From positions 144,795 through 208,794 of the forward strand of contig CAJXNC010000005.1 of the NCBI GenBank assembly GCA_913056125.1: a stretch of DNA of 64,000 nucleotides, written 5' to 3'. How positions within the stretch are numbered: position 1 is the first letter of the stretch; every line of letters begins with the position of its first letter. The notes under the pieces were generated by a model that did no database searches, had not been told where the DNA came from, and saw only the letters and a program-made list of their open reading frames with translations. The position numbers were made by a program, and so were the translations under genes. This DNA comes from an uncultured Altererythrobacter sp. Its GTDB lineage: Bacteria; Pseudomonadota; Alphaproteobacteria; Sphingomonadales; Sphingomonadaceae. This document shows, in pieces, positions 8,211 to 16,302 of this stretch.

Positions 8211-9275
8211 ATGGTCGCACAGGCTCAAGCAATCGACGCGCCGAACGGATCGCAGAATGGCGCGAAGCCGCGGCTTCTGGCGCTTTGGCTGTTCGTCGTC
8301 GCGGCGATGGTAGTACTGATCGTGGCCGTGGGCGGGATTACCAGGCTGACCGAATCGGGTCTCTCGATCACGCAATGGCAGCCGGTCAGCGGGGCCTTGC
8401 CGCCGCTGACCGAGGCGCAGTGGCAGGCCGAATTCGCCAAGTACCAGGCAACCCCCGAATACCGATTCGAGGCCGGGCCGGCAGGAATGGATCTGGCCGA
8501 TTTCAAGTTCATCTTTTTTTGGGAATGGTTCCATCGCCTGATCGGGCGATTGATCGGCCTTGCCTTCGCTCTTCCGCTCGCATGGTTCTGGGTGAAAGGT
8601 GCAATTCCGAAAGGCTACAAACCTCGCCTGATTGCCCTGCTGGCCCTCGGAGGACTGCAGGGAACCTTCGGCTGGTTCATGGTCCGCTCCGGCCTTTCCG
8701 GCCAGATGACCGATGTCTCGCATTTCTGGCTTTCGATCCACCTTCTGACGGCCTTTTTCACGCTGGGCGGCCTTGTCTGGACCGCGCGTGACCTGCTGGC
8801 ACTCGATGCCGACAGGACCGCCCGTCCTGCGCGCCTGACCGTCCTCGCCTTCACAGCATTGGCCATTCTCTTCGTGCAATTGCTGTTCGGCGCCTGGGTG
8901 GCCGGGCTCAACGCCGGCTTCGCGTCGGACACCTGGCCGCTGATGCAGGGACGCTTCATTCCCGAAGTGAACTGGGATCGCGGCGCCTTCTGGCTTCTCA
9001 CGCATGACCCGTTCCTGATTCACTGGGTTCATCGCTGGTGGGCCTGGATCGCGGTGGCCGCCCTCATTGTGATGGCGCGCGCCATCAAGAAGACCGGCGA
9101 CCGCCCTTCCTCGATTTACATCCACTCTGCTTTCGGCGTGCAGATCCTGCTCGGCATCGCCACGGTCTGGACCGGCGTTGCGCTATGGCTTGCCGTTGCG
9201 CACCAGGTTGTCGGCGCGCTGCTCGTAGCCGCGACGGCTTGGGGTGCACACAGGCTGGGGCAGAACCATAGATGA
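8211..9275 (+). CDS. ctaA: Heme A synthase
   Basis: 354 residues with eight predicted membrane helices, as in the CtaA/COX15 family of the inner membrane. It oxidises the C8 methyl of heme O to give heme A for cytochrome c oxidase. Conserved histidine sites are visible: EWFHRLIGRLIG, FWLSIHLLTAFF, WVHRWWAW and VAHQVVGAL; the family start motif VGGITRLTESGLSITQWQPV is near residue 40. ATG at 8211 is preferred over an in-frame upstream start at 8163, which would overlap the divergent control region. The stop overlaps the cutA start (ATGA), so ctaA, cutA and the next gene form an operon. Confidence 0.95.
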   Translation: MVAQAQAIDAPNGSQNGAKPRLLALWLFVVAAMVVLIVAVGGITRLTESGLSITQWQPVSGALPPLTEAQWQAEFAKYQATPEYRFEAGPAGMDLADFKFIFFWEWFHRLIGRLIGLAFALPLAWFWVKGAIPKGYKPRLIALLALGGLQGTFGWFMVRSGLSGQMTDVSHFWLSIHLLTAFFTLGGLVWTARDLLALDADRTARPARLTVLAFTALAILFVQLLFGAWVAGLNAGFASDTWPLMQGRFIPEVNWDRGAFWLLTHDPFLIHWVHRWWAWIAVAALIVMARAIKKTGDRPSSIYIHSAFGVQILLGIATVWTGVALWLAVAHQVVGALLVAATAWGAHRLGQNHR

Positions 9276-9616
9276 GTAGCTCTTCGAAGGGTCCTGCAAT
9301 GATCTGGTGCCCCTTTGGCAGCACACAAGAAGCGCGCGACGTAGCGACACGATTGCTCGATGAGGGGCTCATTGCCTGCGCCAATATCATGCCGCCCATG
9401 CTCTCCCTGTTCGAATGGAATGGTGAACGCGGCGAATCGGAAGAGGTCGGCGTACTTTTCAAGACTGACACCGCCTTGCTGCAGGAGGCCATTGAAAAGA
9501 TTGCCTGTTTGCATTCCTATGATAGTCCGGCAATTATGGGCTGGCGGGTCGATACCAGCACGGCAGATACTCATGCCTGGCTAGGTAGCTTGACGGGAAA
9601 GAGGTCGAAGAAATGA
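9272..9616 (+). CDS. cutA: Divalent-cation tolerance protein CutA
   Basis: 114 residues, the usual CutA1 length. The ferredoxin-like trimeric fold is indicated by MIWCPFGSTQEARDVA, LIACANIMPPMLSLFEWNG and the C-terminal HAWLGSL. E. coli CutA was linked to copper tolerance, but its molecular role is unsettled. The start overlaps the ctaA stop by 4 nt and its own stop overlaps the next start by 4 nt. Placement with heme A synthase suggests a link to cytochrome oxidase metal supply, which is inference. Confidence 0.92.
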   Translation: MSSSSKGPAMIWCPFGSTQEARDVATRLLDEGLIACANIMPPMLSLFEWNGERGESEEVGVLFKTDTALLQEAIEKIACLHSYDSPAIMGWRVDTSTADTHAWLGSLTGKRSKK

Positions 9617-10347
9617 GTCTGGCCGATCGGCGCGGGATCATGCGGTTCGCGGTGGGCGCTGCCCTCGCGCCTGTTATCATGTCGCGTTCGGCCCTCGGCG
9701 CCACTGTTTCCGGAAGGCCCATCGCTCCACCCGACCAGCCAATGACCTTCGGCCGCGTGCTTGTGCGTGAGCTTGCCGGGGGTGCCCACATTACCGTCAG
9801 TCGCGATTTCAACGTGCAGTTCGAGAGACAGGGGCGCGGCTTTTACCTTGCAGGCAACCAGACAAAGGTTGAGGTCGACTTCCCCGAGAGCCTGGCGGCC
9901 TTCGCCCAGCTGGAACAGCAGCGGGTGGAAACCGGGTTCTTTCCGATGCTGCTGGACAGTAGCGGGCAGATCATGAGCGGACCCGAGGCGGTTCGCTCAC
10001 ACGAAGTCGAGCTGGCGATCGAGGAGGCACGACGGCGTCTGGGGAATCTGGAAACCGATCCGGCCGATATGGATGAGGCGCAGCAGCTGGTCGAGAGCAT
10101 CAGGCTCGCCGGAACTCAGCTGGTTACCCGCCTCCCCGCCGACTTGTTTGCCCCGAACGACACCTCGCGCAGCGAGGAAGGCGAAATTGACCTGCCCTGG
10201 GGCGATGCAGGAAGGGTGCGAATGGACTTTTCAGCCGAAAGGGATCCGCAGACCGGCTTGATGAAACAGGCGCAGCGCGTCGTCACTACCACTATCGCAG
10301 ACGACGCCCGCCGAAGCATTGAAACCTGGCACCTGGCACCTGCCTGA
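9613..10347 (+). CDS. Exported hypothetical protein in the ctaA operon
   Basis: 244 residues, not assigned to a named family. The N-terminus MSLADRRGIMRFAVGAALAP with a following ALGA resembles a twin-arginine signal peptide with cleavage near residue 29, so a periplasmic location is likely. The mature part is acidic, with a helical segment EVELAIEEARRRLGNLE and a C-terminal beta-looking region (RVRMDFSAERDPQTGLM) that recalls domains binding hydrophobic ligands, but no motif is diagnostic. It overlaps cutA by 4 nt and is the last gene of the ctaA-cutA operon. Confidence 0.75.
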   Translation: MSLADRRGIMRFAVGAALAPVIMSRSALGATVSGRPIAPPDQPMTFGRVLVRELAGGAHITVSRDFNVQFERQGRGFYLAGNQTKVEVDFPESLAAFAQLEQQRVETGFFPMLLDSSGQIMSGPEAVRSHEVELAIEEARRRLGNLETDPADMDEAQQLVESIRLAGTQLVTRLPADLFAPNDTSRSEEGEIDLPWGDAGRVRMDFSAERDPQTGLMKQAQRVVTTTIADDARRSIETWHLAPA

Positions 10348-10404
10348 AGCGCCGAGAATTTGTGAGAGGTATTATTTTACCTCCCCGCTAACCCCCATGA
10401 ATGC

Positions 10405-10433
10405 TTGACTTGGGGAAGGTTTGCGCACAAATG
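10405..10433 (+). promoter_or_regulatory. Promoter of rplM-rpsI
   Basis: TTGACT (10405-10410) and CAAATG (10428-10433) are separated by 17 bp, a housekeeping-sigma arrangement, about 75 bp before the rplM start. The -10 match is weak. A GAGGTA/TACCTC inverted repeat lies just upstream near 10366-10383. Confidence 0.5.
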
Positions 10434-10512
10434 CGCGCCTTCGCTGGCCCCGGATGCGATTCCGCGAAGGGGGCCGCGGCGATCCAATCGCAAGACAAGG
10501 AATTGCCAAGCC

Positions 10513-10992
10513 ATGAAGGCGCTTACCAAGGCGACCCGGTCCATCAAGCCGGCCGAGGTCGAAAAGAAATGGCACCTGATCGATGCCGAGGGGCTGGTTG
10601 TCGGCCGCCTCGCCACGATCGTTGCCAACATCCTGCGCGGCAAGCACAAGCCGAGCTACACCCCGCATGTCGATTGCGGTGATCACGTGATCATCATCAA
10701 TGCCGACAAGGTGAAGTTCACCGGCAACAAGCTGCAGCAGAAGAAGTATTACAAGCACACCGGCTATGCCGGCGGCCTCAAGGAAGTGACTGCGGGCAAG
10801 GTGCTCGAAGGCCGTTTCCCCGAGCGCGTGCTGGAAAAGGCTGTCGAGCGCATGATTCCGCGCGGTCCGCTGGGCCGGGCGCAGATGAAGGCCCTGCACC
10901 TCTATAATGGCACCGAGCACCCGCATGGCGGGCAGAGCCCCGAAGTGCTCGACGTTGCCTCGATGAACCGCAAGAACAAGGCTGCTCAGTGA
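10513..10992 (+). CDS. rplM: 50S ribosomal protein L13
   Basis: 159 residues. Motifs typical of L13 are [38 protein letters not shown] and [20 protein letters not shown] (first part shown). L13 is an early assembly protein binding 23S rRNA. ATG at 10513 follows AAGGA (10498-10502) and gives the [11 protein letters not shown]-terminus usual in alphaproteobacteria; a longer reading from 10405 would start inside the promoter. The stop shares one base with the rpsI start, the standard rplM-rpsI operon. Confidence 0.98.
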   Translation: MKALTKATRSIKPAEVEKKWHLIDAEGLVVGRLATIVANILRGKHKPSYTPHVDCGDHVIIINADKVKFTGNKLQQKKYYKHTGYAGGLKEVTAGKVLEGRFPERVLEKAVERMIPRGPLGRAQMKALHLYNGTEHPHGGQSPEVLDVASMNRKNKAAQ

Positions 10993-11513
10993 TGGCTGAC
11001 GAAACCAAGAACGAAACCGTTTCCGACCTGGCGGACCTGAAGGACATCGCTGCCGACGCTCCGTCTGCCGATGAAGCCCAGGCCGAAACGCCGTCCGCTC
11101 CTTTGCGTGAGCAGGAGCTCGACGCACAGGGCCGCGCCTATGCCACCGGTCGCCGCAAGGACGCTGTCGCTCGCGTCTGGCTCAAGCCCGGCACCGGCAA
11201 GGTGACCGTCAACGGCAAGGACCAGGAAATCTACTTCGCGCGTCCGACCCTGCGCCTCGTCATCAACCAGCCTTTCGCCATCTCCGATCGCGAAGGCCAG
11301 TACGATGTCGTCGCCACGGTCAAGGGCGGTGGCCTTTCGGGCCAGGCCGGCGCCGTTAAGCACGGCATCAGCCAGGCGCTGACCAAGTACGAGCCGGCTC
11401 TGCGCAGCACGGTCAAGGCGGCCGGCTTCCTCACCCGCGACAGCCGCGTGGTGGAGCGCAAGAAGTACGGCCGCGCCAAGGCGCGCCGCAGCTTCCAGTT
11501 CTCGAAGCGCTAA
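10992..11513 (+). CDS. rpsI: 30S ribosomal protein S9
   Basis: 173 residues. The C-terminal 130 are canonical S9 ([37 protein letters not shown], ending in the basic [11 protein letters not shown] tail that reaches the P-site tRNA). The first about 45 residues form an acidic alanine/glutamate-rich extension common in alphaproteobacteria and absent from E. coli S9. The ATG overlaps the rplM stop as TGATG. A GTG one codon upstream is also in frame. Confidence 0.97.
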   Translation: MADETKNETVSDLADLKDIAADAPSADEAQAETPSAPLREQELDAQGRAYATGRRKDAVARVWLKPGTGKVTVNGKDQEIYFARPTLRLVINQPFAISDREGQYDVVATVKGGGLSGQAGAVKHGISQALTKYEPALRSTVKAAGFLTRDSRVVERKKYGRAKARRSFQFSKR

Positions 11514-11542
11514 ACGAAATTTCCGCGACGGCGGAATGGAGA

Positions 11543-11569
11543 GGGCGGTCCTTCGGGGCCGCCCTTTTT
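11543..11569 (+). terminator. Rho-independent terminator of rplM-rpsI
   Basis: A 9-bp stem closed by a UUCG tetraloop (GGGCGGTCC-TTCG-GGGCCGCCC) followed by TTTTTC, 30 bp after the rpsI stop. Confidence 0.9.
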
Positions 11570-11589
11570 CTTTGTGTGAGATCGGCCGA

Positions 11590-12306
11590 TCAGGCTTCGC
11601 GCCGGCTCAGATGCACCACCATGAGGATCAGCGCCAGCACACCGCCAACGCTGCCTAGCGTCAACGCGACCTGCTGTTTTTGCGGTTCGGACATGATCTT
11701 GGCGGCCATGAGCCAGGGGAAATAGATCGCCTCTTTCGAAGAAGTCGAGGCGATCGCGATGAATGTCGCCGAAATCCCGAGCACAAGTGGCGGAACGAAG
11801 CTCTTGAAACGTAGCGCGACCCATAATTGCAGCATGGCGGCCAAGGTAGCAGCGGCAGCCATAAGAGAGAGCAAGGCCGCAAGGCCGCCGGGATAGATTT
11901 CGCCCGACATGTCATCGCGCAGCAGGTCCACCAGTTTCGCACCGAGGAGCGTCTCAACCCAGAGCACGGTGGACATGAAGGCGATGAGCACAAGCATGAC
12001 CAGCGCCTTTGCCAGGAAGACATTTGGCCTTGCCCCCGGAAGGGTGAGGATATGGAGCCAGCTGCGCGGCACATGCTCCATCTGCGCCAGCAACACGCCA
12101 AGCGCCGTGATCGCCAATGGCAGCATGCCAAAGGCCCACAGGCTCGATGCCCCTACCGCAAATTCCCCGATTGGCGCGGCACGGTCCGACCGCAGCCACA
12201 TGATGGTGTTGAGGGCGACCACGCAGCTTGGCGCCGCGACACACAGGAACAGGGTGAGCGAGCGACGAAGCTTGAGAAATTCGGCTATTACAAAGCGATG
12301 AAGCAT
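11590..12306 (-). CDS. ABC-2 type permease, lantibiotic/bacitracin-immunity-like
   Basis: 238 residues with six predicted membrane helices. The beginning MLHRFVIAEFLKLRRSLTLF is typical of the ABC-2 permeases that pair with BcrA/LanF ATPases, as is WLHILTLPGARPNVFLAK in a cytoplasmic loop. It follows the ATPase gene by 12 bp in the same direction, and the two form one exporter. Such exporters usually remove membrane-active peptides or change envelope properties; the substrate here cannot be read from sequence. Confidence 0.88.
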   Translation of the reverse strand: MLHRFVIAEFLKLRRSLTLFLCVAAPSCVVALNTIMWLRSDRAAPIGEFAVGASSLWAFGMLPLAITALGVLLAQMEHVPRSWLHILTLPGARPNVFLAKALVMLVLIAFMSTVLWVETLLGAKLVDLLRDDMSGEIYPGGLAALLSLMAAAATLAAMLQLWVALRFKSFVPPLVLGISATFIAIASTSSKEAIYFPWLMAAKIMSEPQKQQVALTLGSVGGVLALILMVVHLSRREA

Positions 12307-12318
12307 GTTTCCTCCCCG

Positions 12319-13224
12319 TCAGGCCGCGCGGGCAATCTGCTCGTGATAGATCTGTTCGAGCGCATTTCGGCGCCGGGCCAGGTGGGTTAGGTCGAGTCCG
12401 CCATCGAGCATGAGATGTGCGATCCTTTCCGGTGGCGCACCGTGGACGATCAGCGGTTCCCCGTGACCGACTGGGGTGGTGCAAACCAGATTGGCTTCGC
12501 CAAGAAGGCAGGCGGCGGCCTCGTTGTCGCCGGTCGAAACTTCCACCGCATCGCCCACTGAGAGATCGGCGAGCGGGGCTTCGAGCAGCAACCGCCCCCG
12601 ATGGATCAGCCCGACATGGCTTGCCACCAATTCGACCTCGGACAGCAAATGGCTGGATACGATCAATGTGACATCGCCCGCTTCCGGCAATTGCCGGAGC
12701 AGGCTGCGCATATCGCGAATACCGTCTGGATCGAGTCCGTTGGCTGGCTCGTCGAGAATCAGTAGGCGCGGGGAGCCAAGCAGAGCGCGGGCAATCGCCA
12801 GGCGCTGCCTCATGCCGAGCGAATAGCCTGCCACACGTTGGCTGGCCGCCTTGGACAGGCTAACCACTTCGAGCACGCGGTCGATCTCGCTTGCCGGCAA
12901 ACCCAGGAGCCGCCGCGAAATGTCGAGGTTCTCCCGTCCGGTCAGGTGGTCGTAGAGCGAGGGCGTTTCGATCAGCGAGCCGATCTTTCCACGCGCTACA
13001 CCCGGCGCCTCTCCGAACAGGCGGATCGTGCCTTTGTCGGGACGTGCAAGGCCGAGCACGAGCTTGAGCGTGGTCGTCTTGCCCGCGCCATTTGCGCCCA
13101 GAAAGCCGTAGACGCTCCGGCGCGGTACAGTGATCGACAGGTCGTCCACCGCTGGTGCGCGCCCGCCGAAGCTCTTGGTCAGCCCGCTGGTTGCGAGCGC
13201 GGGACTAATGTCTGCATCGTCCAT
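12319..13224 (-). CDS. ABC transporter ATP-binding protein, BcrA type
   Basis: 301 residues from ATG at 13224 (an in-frame TTG at 13236 would sit in the operator). Walker A GANGAGKTTT near residue 44, signature YSLGMRQRL, Walker B LLILDEPANGLDP and the H-loop VSSHLLSE are intact, so it is an active ATPase by sequence. The C-terminal 90 residues are the extra domain of the BcrA/NatA exporters. It drives the permease encoded downstream. The gene is transcribed away from a DUF2975/XRE pair across a 94-bp gap with two matched operator sites. Confidence 0.92.
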   Translation of the reverse strand: MDDADISPALATSGLTKSFGGRAPAVDDLSITVPRRSVYGFLGANGAGKTTTLKLVLGLARPDKGTIRLFGEAPGVARGKIGSLIETPSLYDHLTGRENLDISRRLLGLPASEIDRVLEVVSLSKAASQRVAGYSLGMRQRLAIARALLGSPRLLILDEPANGLDPDGIRDMRSLLRQLPEAGDVTLIVSSHLLSEVELVASHVGLIHRGRLLLEAPLADLSVGDAVEVSTGDNEAAACLLGEANLVCTTPVGHGEPLIVHGAPPERIAHLMLDGGLDLTHLARRRNALEQIYHEQIARAA

Positions 13225-13235
13225 GATCGAATCCA

Positions 13236-13254
13236 ATTTAACTATTACTTAAAT
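13236..13254 (-). promoter_or_regulatory. Operator copy 1, TTAA-N7-TTAA type, facing the ABC genes
   Basis: Read on the minus strand this is ATTTAAGT-N4-GTTAAAT. It ends 11 bp before the ATPase ATG and contains TTAA-N7-TTAA, the CtrA recognition pattern. It is the inverted twin of the site at 13270-13288. The binder could be CtrA or the neighbouring XRE regulator. Confidence 0.55.
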
Positions 13255-13269
13255 TTGTGTTCTGCCGAA

Positions 13270-13288
13270 ATTTAAGTCAAGGTTAAAT
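13270..13288 (+). promoter_or_regulatory. Operator copy 2, TTAA-N7-TTAA type, facing the DUF2975/XRE genes
   Basis: Plus-strand ATTTAAGT-N4-GTTAAAT, matching copy 1 in every position outside the four central bases. The two centres are 34 bp apart, about three helical turns, and each copy lies on the side of one of the divergent transcripts. Confidence 0.55.
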
Positions 13289-13318
13289 CATCTGGACGGT
13301 TTGAGAGGTTGAATTGCC

Positions 13319-13768
13319 ATGGACTCGCTACGCAAGAGGGCGCGCATATTGATGTGGCTGGTGACATTGCCATTCGTATTGCTGGCACTGCTCGGCATCG
13401 GCCAGCTGGTGTTCCTGTTCAATGGAGAGGCTGCGCGCTGGATATACCTCGCCGCCTTTGTGCCGATGTATATCTATATCTGGGCCATGTGGATGGTGCG
13501 GCAGGCTTTGAAGCGCATTGCCGATGGCGCGATGTTCGACGAGGTGGTGCCACGCCTGCTCTCGCGTGTGGGGCTGGCCCTGTTCGTCGGCGCGCTGTTC
13601 AACGTCTTTGCCGGACCGACTGCCGGGGTGCTGTTCGGCATCCGCCTGCCCTTAAACTTCGATGGCGCCGCAATAACGCTGGGTGTGGTGGGCGCGACAC
13701 TGGTGCTTGTGGCACAATTGCTGCAAGGGGCCGCCTCCATGCGCGAGGAACTGGACAGCTTCTTCTGA
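13319..13768 (+). CDS. DUF2975 family membrane protein
   Basis: 149 residues with four predicted membrane helices (near 8-32, 40-60, 85-105, 115-138) and a cytoplasmic loop RQALKRIADGAMFDEVVPRL. This matches DUF2975 proteins, which are regularly encoded just before a small XRE regulator. Start ATG has GAGAGG 10 nt ahead. Its stop overlaps the regulator start as TGATG. Its role is unknown; a membrane partner that holds or informs the regulator is a reasonable inference. Confidence 0.85.
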   Translation: MDSLRKRARILMWLVTLPFVLLALLGIGQLVFLFNGEAARWIYLAAFVPMYIYIWAMWMVRQALKRIADGAMFDEVVPRLLSRVGLALFVGALFNVFAGPTAGVLFGIRLPLNFDGAAITLGVVGATLVLVAQLLQGAASMREELDSFF

Positions 13769-14007
13769 TGCCCGTGAAGATCACATTGGATAGCGTGCTG
13801 GCCAAGCGCGGGATGACCGGCAAGGAACTGGCCGAGCGTATGGGCCTTAGCGAAACGCAACTCTCTCTGTTTCGATCTGGCAAGGTACGCGGGATCCGCT
13901 TCGCGACGCTGGCCCGCATGTGCGCCGTACTGAAGTGCGCTCCGGGCGACCTGCTCGATTACGAATTGGACGAGTCGGACCTGGCCGAGCAGGCCTCGCA
14001 GGACTAA
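13768..14007 (+). CDS. Small XRE/Cro-C1 family regulator paired with DUF2975
   Basis: 79 residues, almost entirely a helix-turn-helix: VLAKRGMTGKELAERMGLSE, then LSLFRSGKVRGIRFATLARM, CAVLKCAPGDLLDYE. It belongs to the YozG-like single-domain group that accompanies DUF2975 proteins. It is translationally coupled to the membrane protein by a one-base overlap. It is a candidate binder of the two matched operators in the divergent gap, which would make ABC exporter, membrane protein and regulator one control unit. This is inferred from position. Confidence 0.9.
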   Translation: MPVKITLDSVLAKRGMTGKELAERMGLSETQLSLFRSGKVRGIRFATLARMCAVLKCAPGDLLDYELDESDLAEQASQD

Positions 14008-14049
14008 CGGCAGCTTCACACTGTAATATTGGCCGCTAGACTGGAGTGG

Positions 14050-14958
14050 ATGCGAAAGATCTGCTTCCTCGGCTGCCTCGTTTTCCTCTCCCTGGGGATT
14101 CCCGCGCATGCGCAGTTCGACCCCCTTTCCCAACTCGAACACAACAATCGCGGGACGGCCATAAGGCTTACTGCCCCAATCGCCTCACCCGAGAAGTTCG
14201 ACTATGGCAGGCGAAGCTGGCAGAAGGTCTCGCTGTTTGTCGCGGAAGATCGAGACCCCACCCCGCAACCGGTCGCGGTCCTGTTTTCCAGCATCTCCGG
14301 CAGAGCGGGCAGCTATTCCATGCTTGAATGGCTTCGCTACAGGCTAACGGAAGCCGGTATTGCCCTGGCCGTCGTGCCCTATCGGGGATTGCGTGAGCGG
14401 CCCGGCGAGAGGCTCGAAAGCTATGCCAGTGCGATCGCCTATCTTCGCGAGCACGAAGAGGAACTCGGCCTTGATGCGGATCGCATTGTTCTGGCCGGCG
14501 TGCGGCGCGAAGCGCATTTTGCTGCAGTGCTGGCGACCAATCCGCAATTCCTTGAAACGGCAGGCGTTCCCTTCTCCTCTCTGCGCGGAGTGCTTTCCCT
14601 CGATGGCCTCGGTTTCGATATCGAGGCCAGGATGGCGCAGGGAGATTTCACGCGGAGCTATTACCGGCGCCATTTCGGAAGGGATCCCGAGGACTATTTG
14701 CCCTATTCGCCGGCAGCACATTTGGACGCGCCCGTTGCGCCGCAGTTCCTCTTCTTCGCGAATGAAGAGAATGAGGATGAAACCCGGGATTCGCAGGGTT
14801 TCTTCGATCTGCTGCAAACCGCCGGAACCGAGGCGCAATTCGTCATCTATCCCATGCCGCGCGGCGACCTTGTCGAAACCTATCCCTTTGTCGAGGAGGA
14901 AGGCTCCGGCAGGGAGGTAATGCCCTTCATTCGGTCTGCCCTCGGGTTGGCGCCCTAG
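14050..14958 (+). CDS. Exported alpha/beta-hydrolase-fold protein lacking the catalytic triad
   Basis: 302 residues from ATG at 14050 (GGAG just upstream; the in-frame TTG at 14029 has no ribosome site). A signal peptide ends near AHAQ (residue 26). The fold is suggested by LFSSISGRAGSYSMLEWLRY, VVPYRGLRERPGERLESYAS and DADRIVLAGVRREAHFAAVL. At the nucleophile elbow, where esterases have GHSAGA or similar, the sequence is GVRREA, so serine is replaced by arginine; the C-terminal region PMPRGDLVETYPF also lacks the expected histidine. It is therefore a probable non-enzymatic binding protein. It converges with the DivK-like gene, overlapping by 4 nt. Confidence 0.7.
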   Translation: MRKICFLGCLVFLSLGIPAHAQFDPLSQLEHNNRGTAIRLTAPIASPEKFDYGRRSWQKVSLFVAEDRDPTPQPVAVLFSSISGRAGSYSMLEWLRYRLTEAGIALAVVPYRGLRERPGERLESYASAIAYLREHEEELGLDADRIVLAGVRREAHFAAVLATNPQFLETAGVPFSSLRGVLSLDGLGFDIEARMAQGDFTRSYYRRHFGRDPEDYLPYSPAAHLDAPVAPQFLFFANEENEDETRDSQGFFDLLQTAGTEAQFVIYPMPRGDLVETYPFVEEEGSGREVMPFIRSALGLAP

Positions 14959-15341
14959 TCTTCAGTACCTCCGTCAGGTTCAATGCAGGCGCTCACGGCC
15001 TCGAGCAATTGCTTCACCGTGACCGGCTTGGCGAGATAGCCGCATGCACCCGCGCTACGGATGCGCTTTTCCTCCTGCGGTCCGGCAAAGGCGGTGATCG
15101 CCAAAATCGGGATGTGGCAGGTCGCCTTATCCTTCTGCAATTGCCTGATGAGGCGCAGCCCGGAGATATTCGGCAGTTGCATGTCCATGGTGATGAGGTC
15201 CGGCTTGAACAGCGCCACCTCATCCAGGACGAGCGCGCCATCGGATACCTGGCGCAAGTCGAAACCCTCCTGCTCCAGCACATCATGATAGAACAAGCGG
15301 TTGAGCAGGTCGTCTTCGACCACGAGGATCCTGCCAGTCAT
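14955..15341 (-). CDS. Single-domain response regulator, DivK-like
   Basis: 128 residues, a receiver domain only. Acidic pocket VVEDD (residues 7-11), phosphoryl-acceptor region LITMDMQLPNISGL (Asp near 53), the conserved Thr in ILAITAFAG and Lys in YLAKPV are all present. The flanking sequence DLLNRLFYHDVLEQEGF and LPNISGLRLIRQL resemble Caulobacter DivK, which links the PleC/DivJ kinases to CtrA control of the cell cycle. Its genomic neighbours are not kinases, so assignment as the true DivK is likely but not certain. Confidence 0.8.
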   Translation of the reverse strand: MTGRILVVEDDLLNRLFYHDVLEQEGFDLRQVSDGALVLDEVALFKPDLITMDMQLPNISGLRLIRQLQKDKATCHIPILAITAFAGPQEEKRIRSAGACGYLAKPVTVKQLLEAVSACIEPDGGTED

Positions 15342-15402
15342 ATCATCTCAACCTGTCTCGGAGCATTTGGTGCCCACGTGACTGGTTAACCTGGCGTCAG
15401 CC

Positions 15403-16260
15403 CTATTCGATTGGCGGATCGGTACGCGGGACACGGCCAACCGGAGCCACGGGTTCGCCCGGTTCGCGCGGCGGCGTTGCATCCTCGGGCACGTCCTTGA
15501 TCTGCATCTTGCGCGTCTCGACATGCTCGAGATTGCGAACGGAAACGGTAAGTTCGGCACCGTCCCAGCTGATCTGGTTGAAGCTCGGCGGCGTCGAGCG
15601 CAAGCGATGCGACAAGGTGCCCGCTCCGATCATGCGAATCGGGCCGTGCGGCGTTTGCTCCATGATATCGAAAGCATCGTGGACATGGCCGCTGAGAACG
15701 CCCAGGACATTTCGTTTCGCCAATTCGTCCAGGGCAAGCCTGCCATTATGGGTAAGCGCAGTGCCGCGCGTCCCGGTCTCGCGCAGCGGGTGATGTACCG
15801 TAACGAGCGCCCGCATGCCTGCCGGCAGCGCATCAATCTGCGCCAGGCAGGCGTGGAGCGCGCGGCGGCTCACCCAGCCCTTCGACCAGTTGAGGCGCGG
15901 CTGCGCGGGGACATTGGTGTTGAGCGGCACGAGGGCCAGGCCCGGCAATTCGATTCGGCGCTCCACCAGTTCGCGAAAGGCCTCGAACCGGCCGAGCGGA
16001 TCGAGATAGCGCGATGGCAGATAATAATGCGGCAGGTCGTGATTGCCCGGCTCGACCGTTACCGGCACGTCGAGGCCATGGAGCCACTTCTCGGCCGCTG
16101 CGAATTCTTTCATCCGCGCGCGCATGGTGAGATCGCCGGTGATTGCCACTGCATCGGGTCCGACGCGCGCAATCTCCTCCTTGACCCAGTCGAGCGCGCG
16201 ATTGTCCTCGATCCCGAAATGGATATCGCTCAGGTGGAAGAGGGTTTTGGCCGCAGACAT
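15403..16260 (-). CDS. Calcineurin-like metallophosphoesterase
   Basis: 285 residues. All metal-binding motifs of the family occur in order: LSDIHFG (near 9), ITGDLTMRARM (near 40), PGNHDLPHYY (near 72), VTVHHPLRETG (near 150) and LSGHVHDAFD (near 187). The enzyme is expected to hydrolyse phosphomonoesters or cyclic nucleotides in the cytoplasm using two metal ions. The C-terminal 40 residues are Pro-rich and probably disordered. ATG at 16260 begins MSAAKTLFHLSD directly before the first motif; an upstream in-frame start adds residues with no family match. A small membrane protein gene precedes it by 42 bp on the same strand. Confidence 0.88.
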   Translation of the reverse strand: MSAAKTLFHLSDIHFGIEDNRALDWVKEEIARVGPDAVAITGDLTMRARMKEFAAAEKWLHGLDVPVTVEPGNHDLPHYYLPSRYLDPLGRFEAFRELVERRIELPGLALVPLNTNVPAQPRLNWSKGWVSRRALHACLAQIDALPAGMRALVTVHHPLRETGTRGTALTHNGRLALDELAKRNVLGVLSGHVHDAFDIMEQTPHGPIRMIGAGTLSHRLRSTPPSFNQISWDGAELTVSVRNLEHVETRKMQIKDVPEDATPPREPGEPVAPVGRVPRTDPPIE

Positions 16261-16302
16261 GGCCTGTCCGCTAACAGCCTGCCCATGACATGGCCATGGC
16301 AA

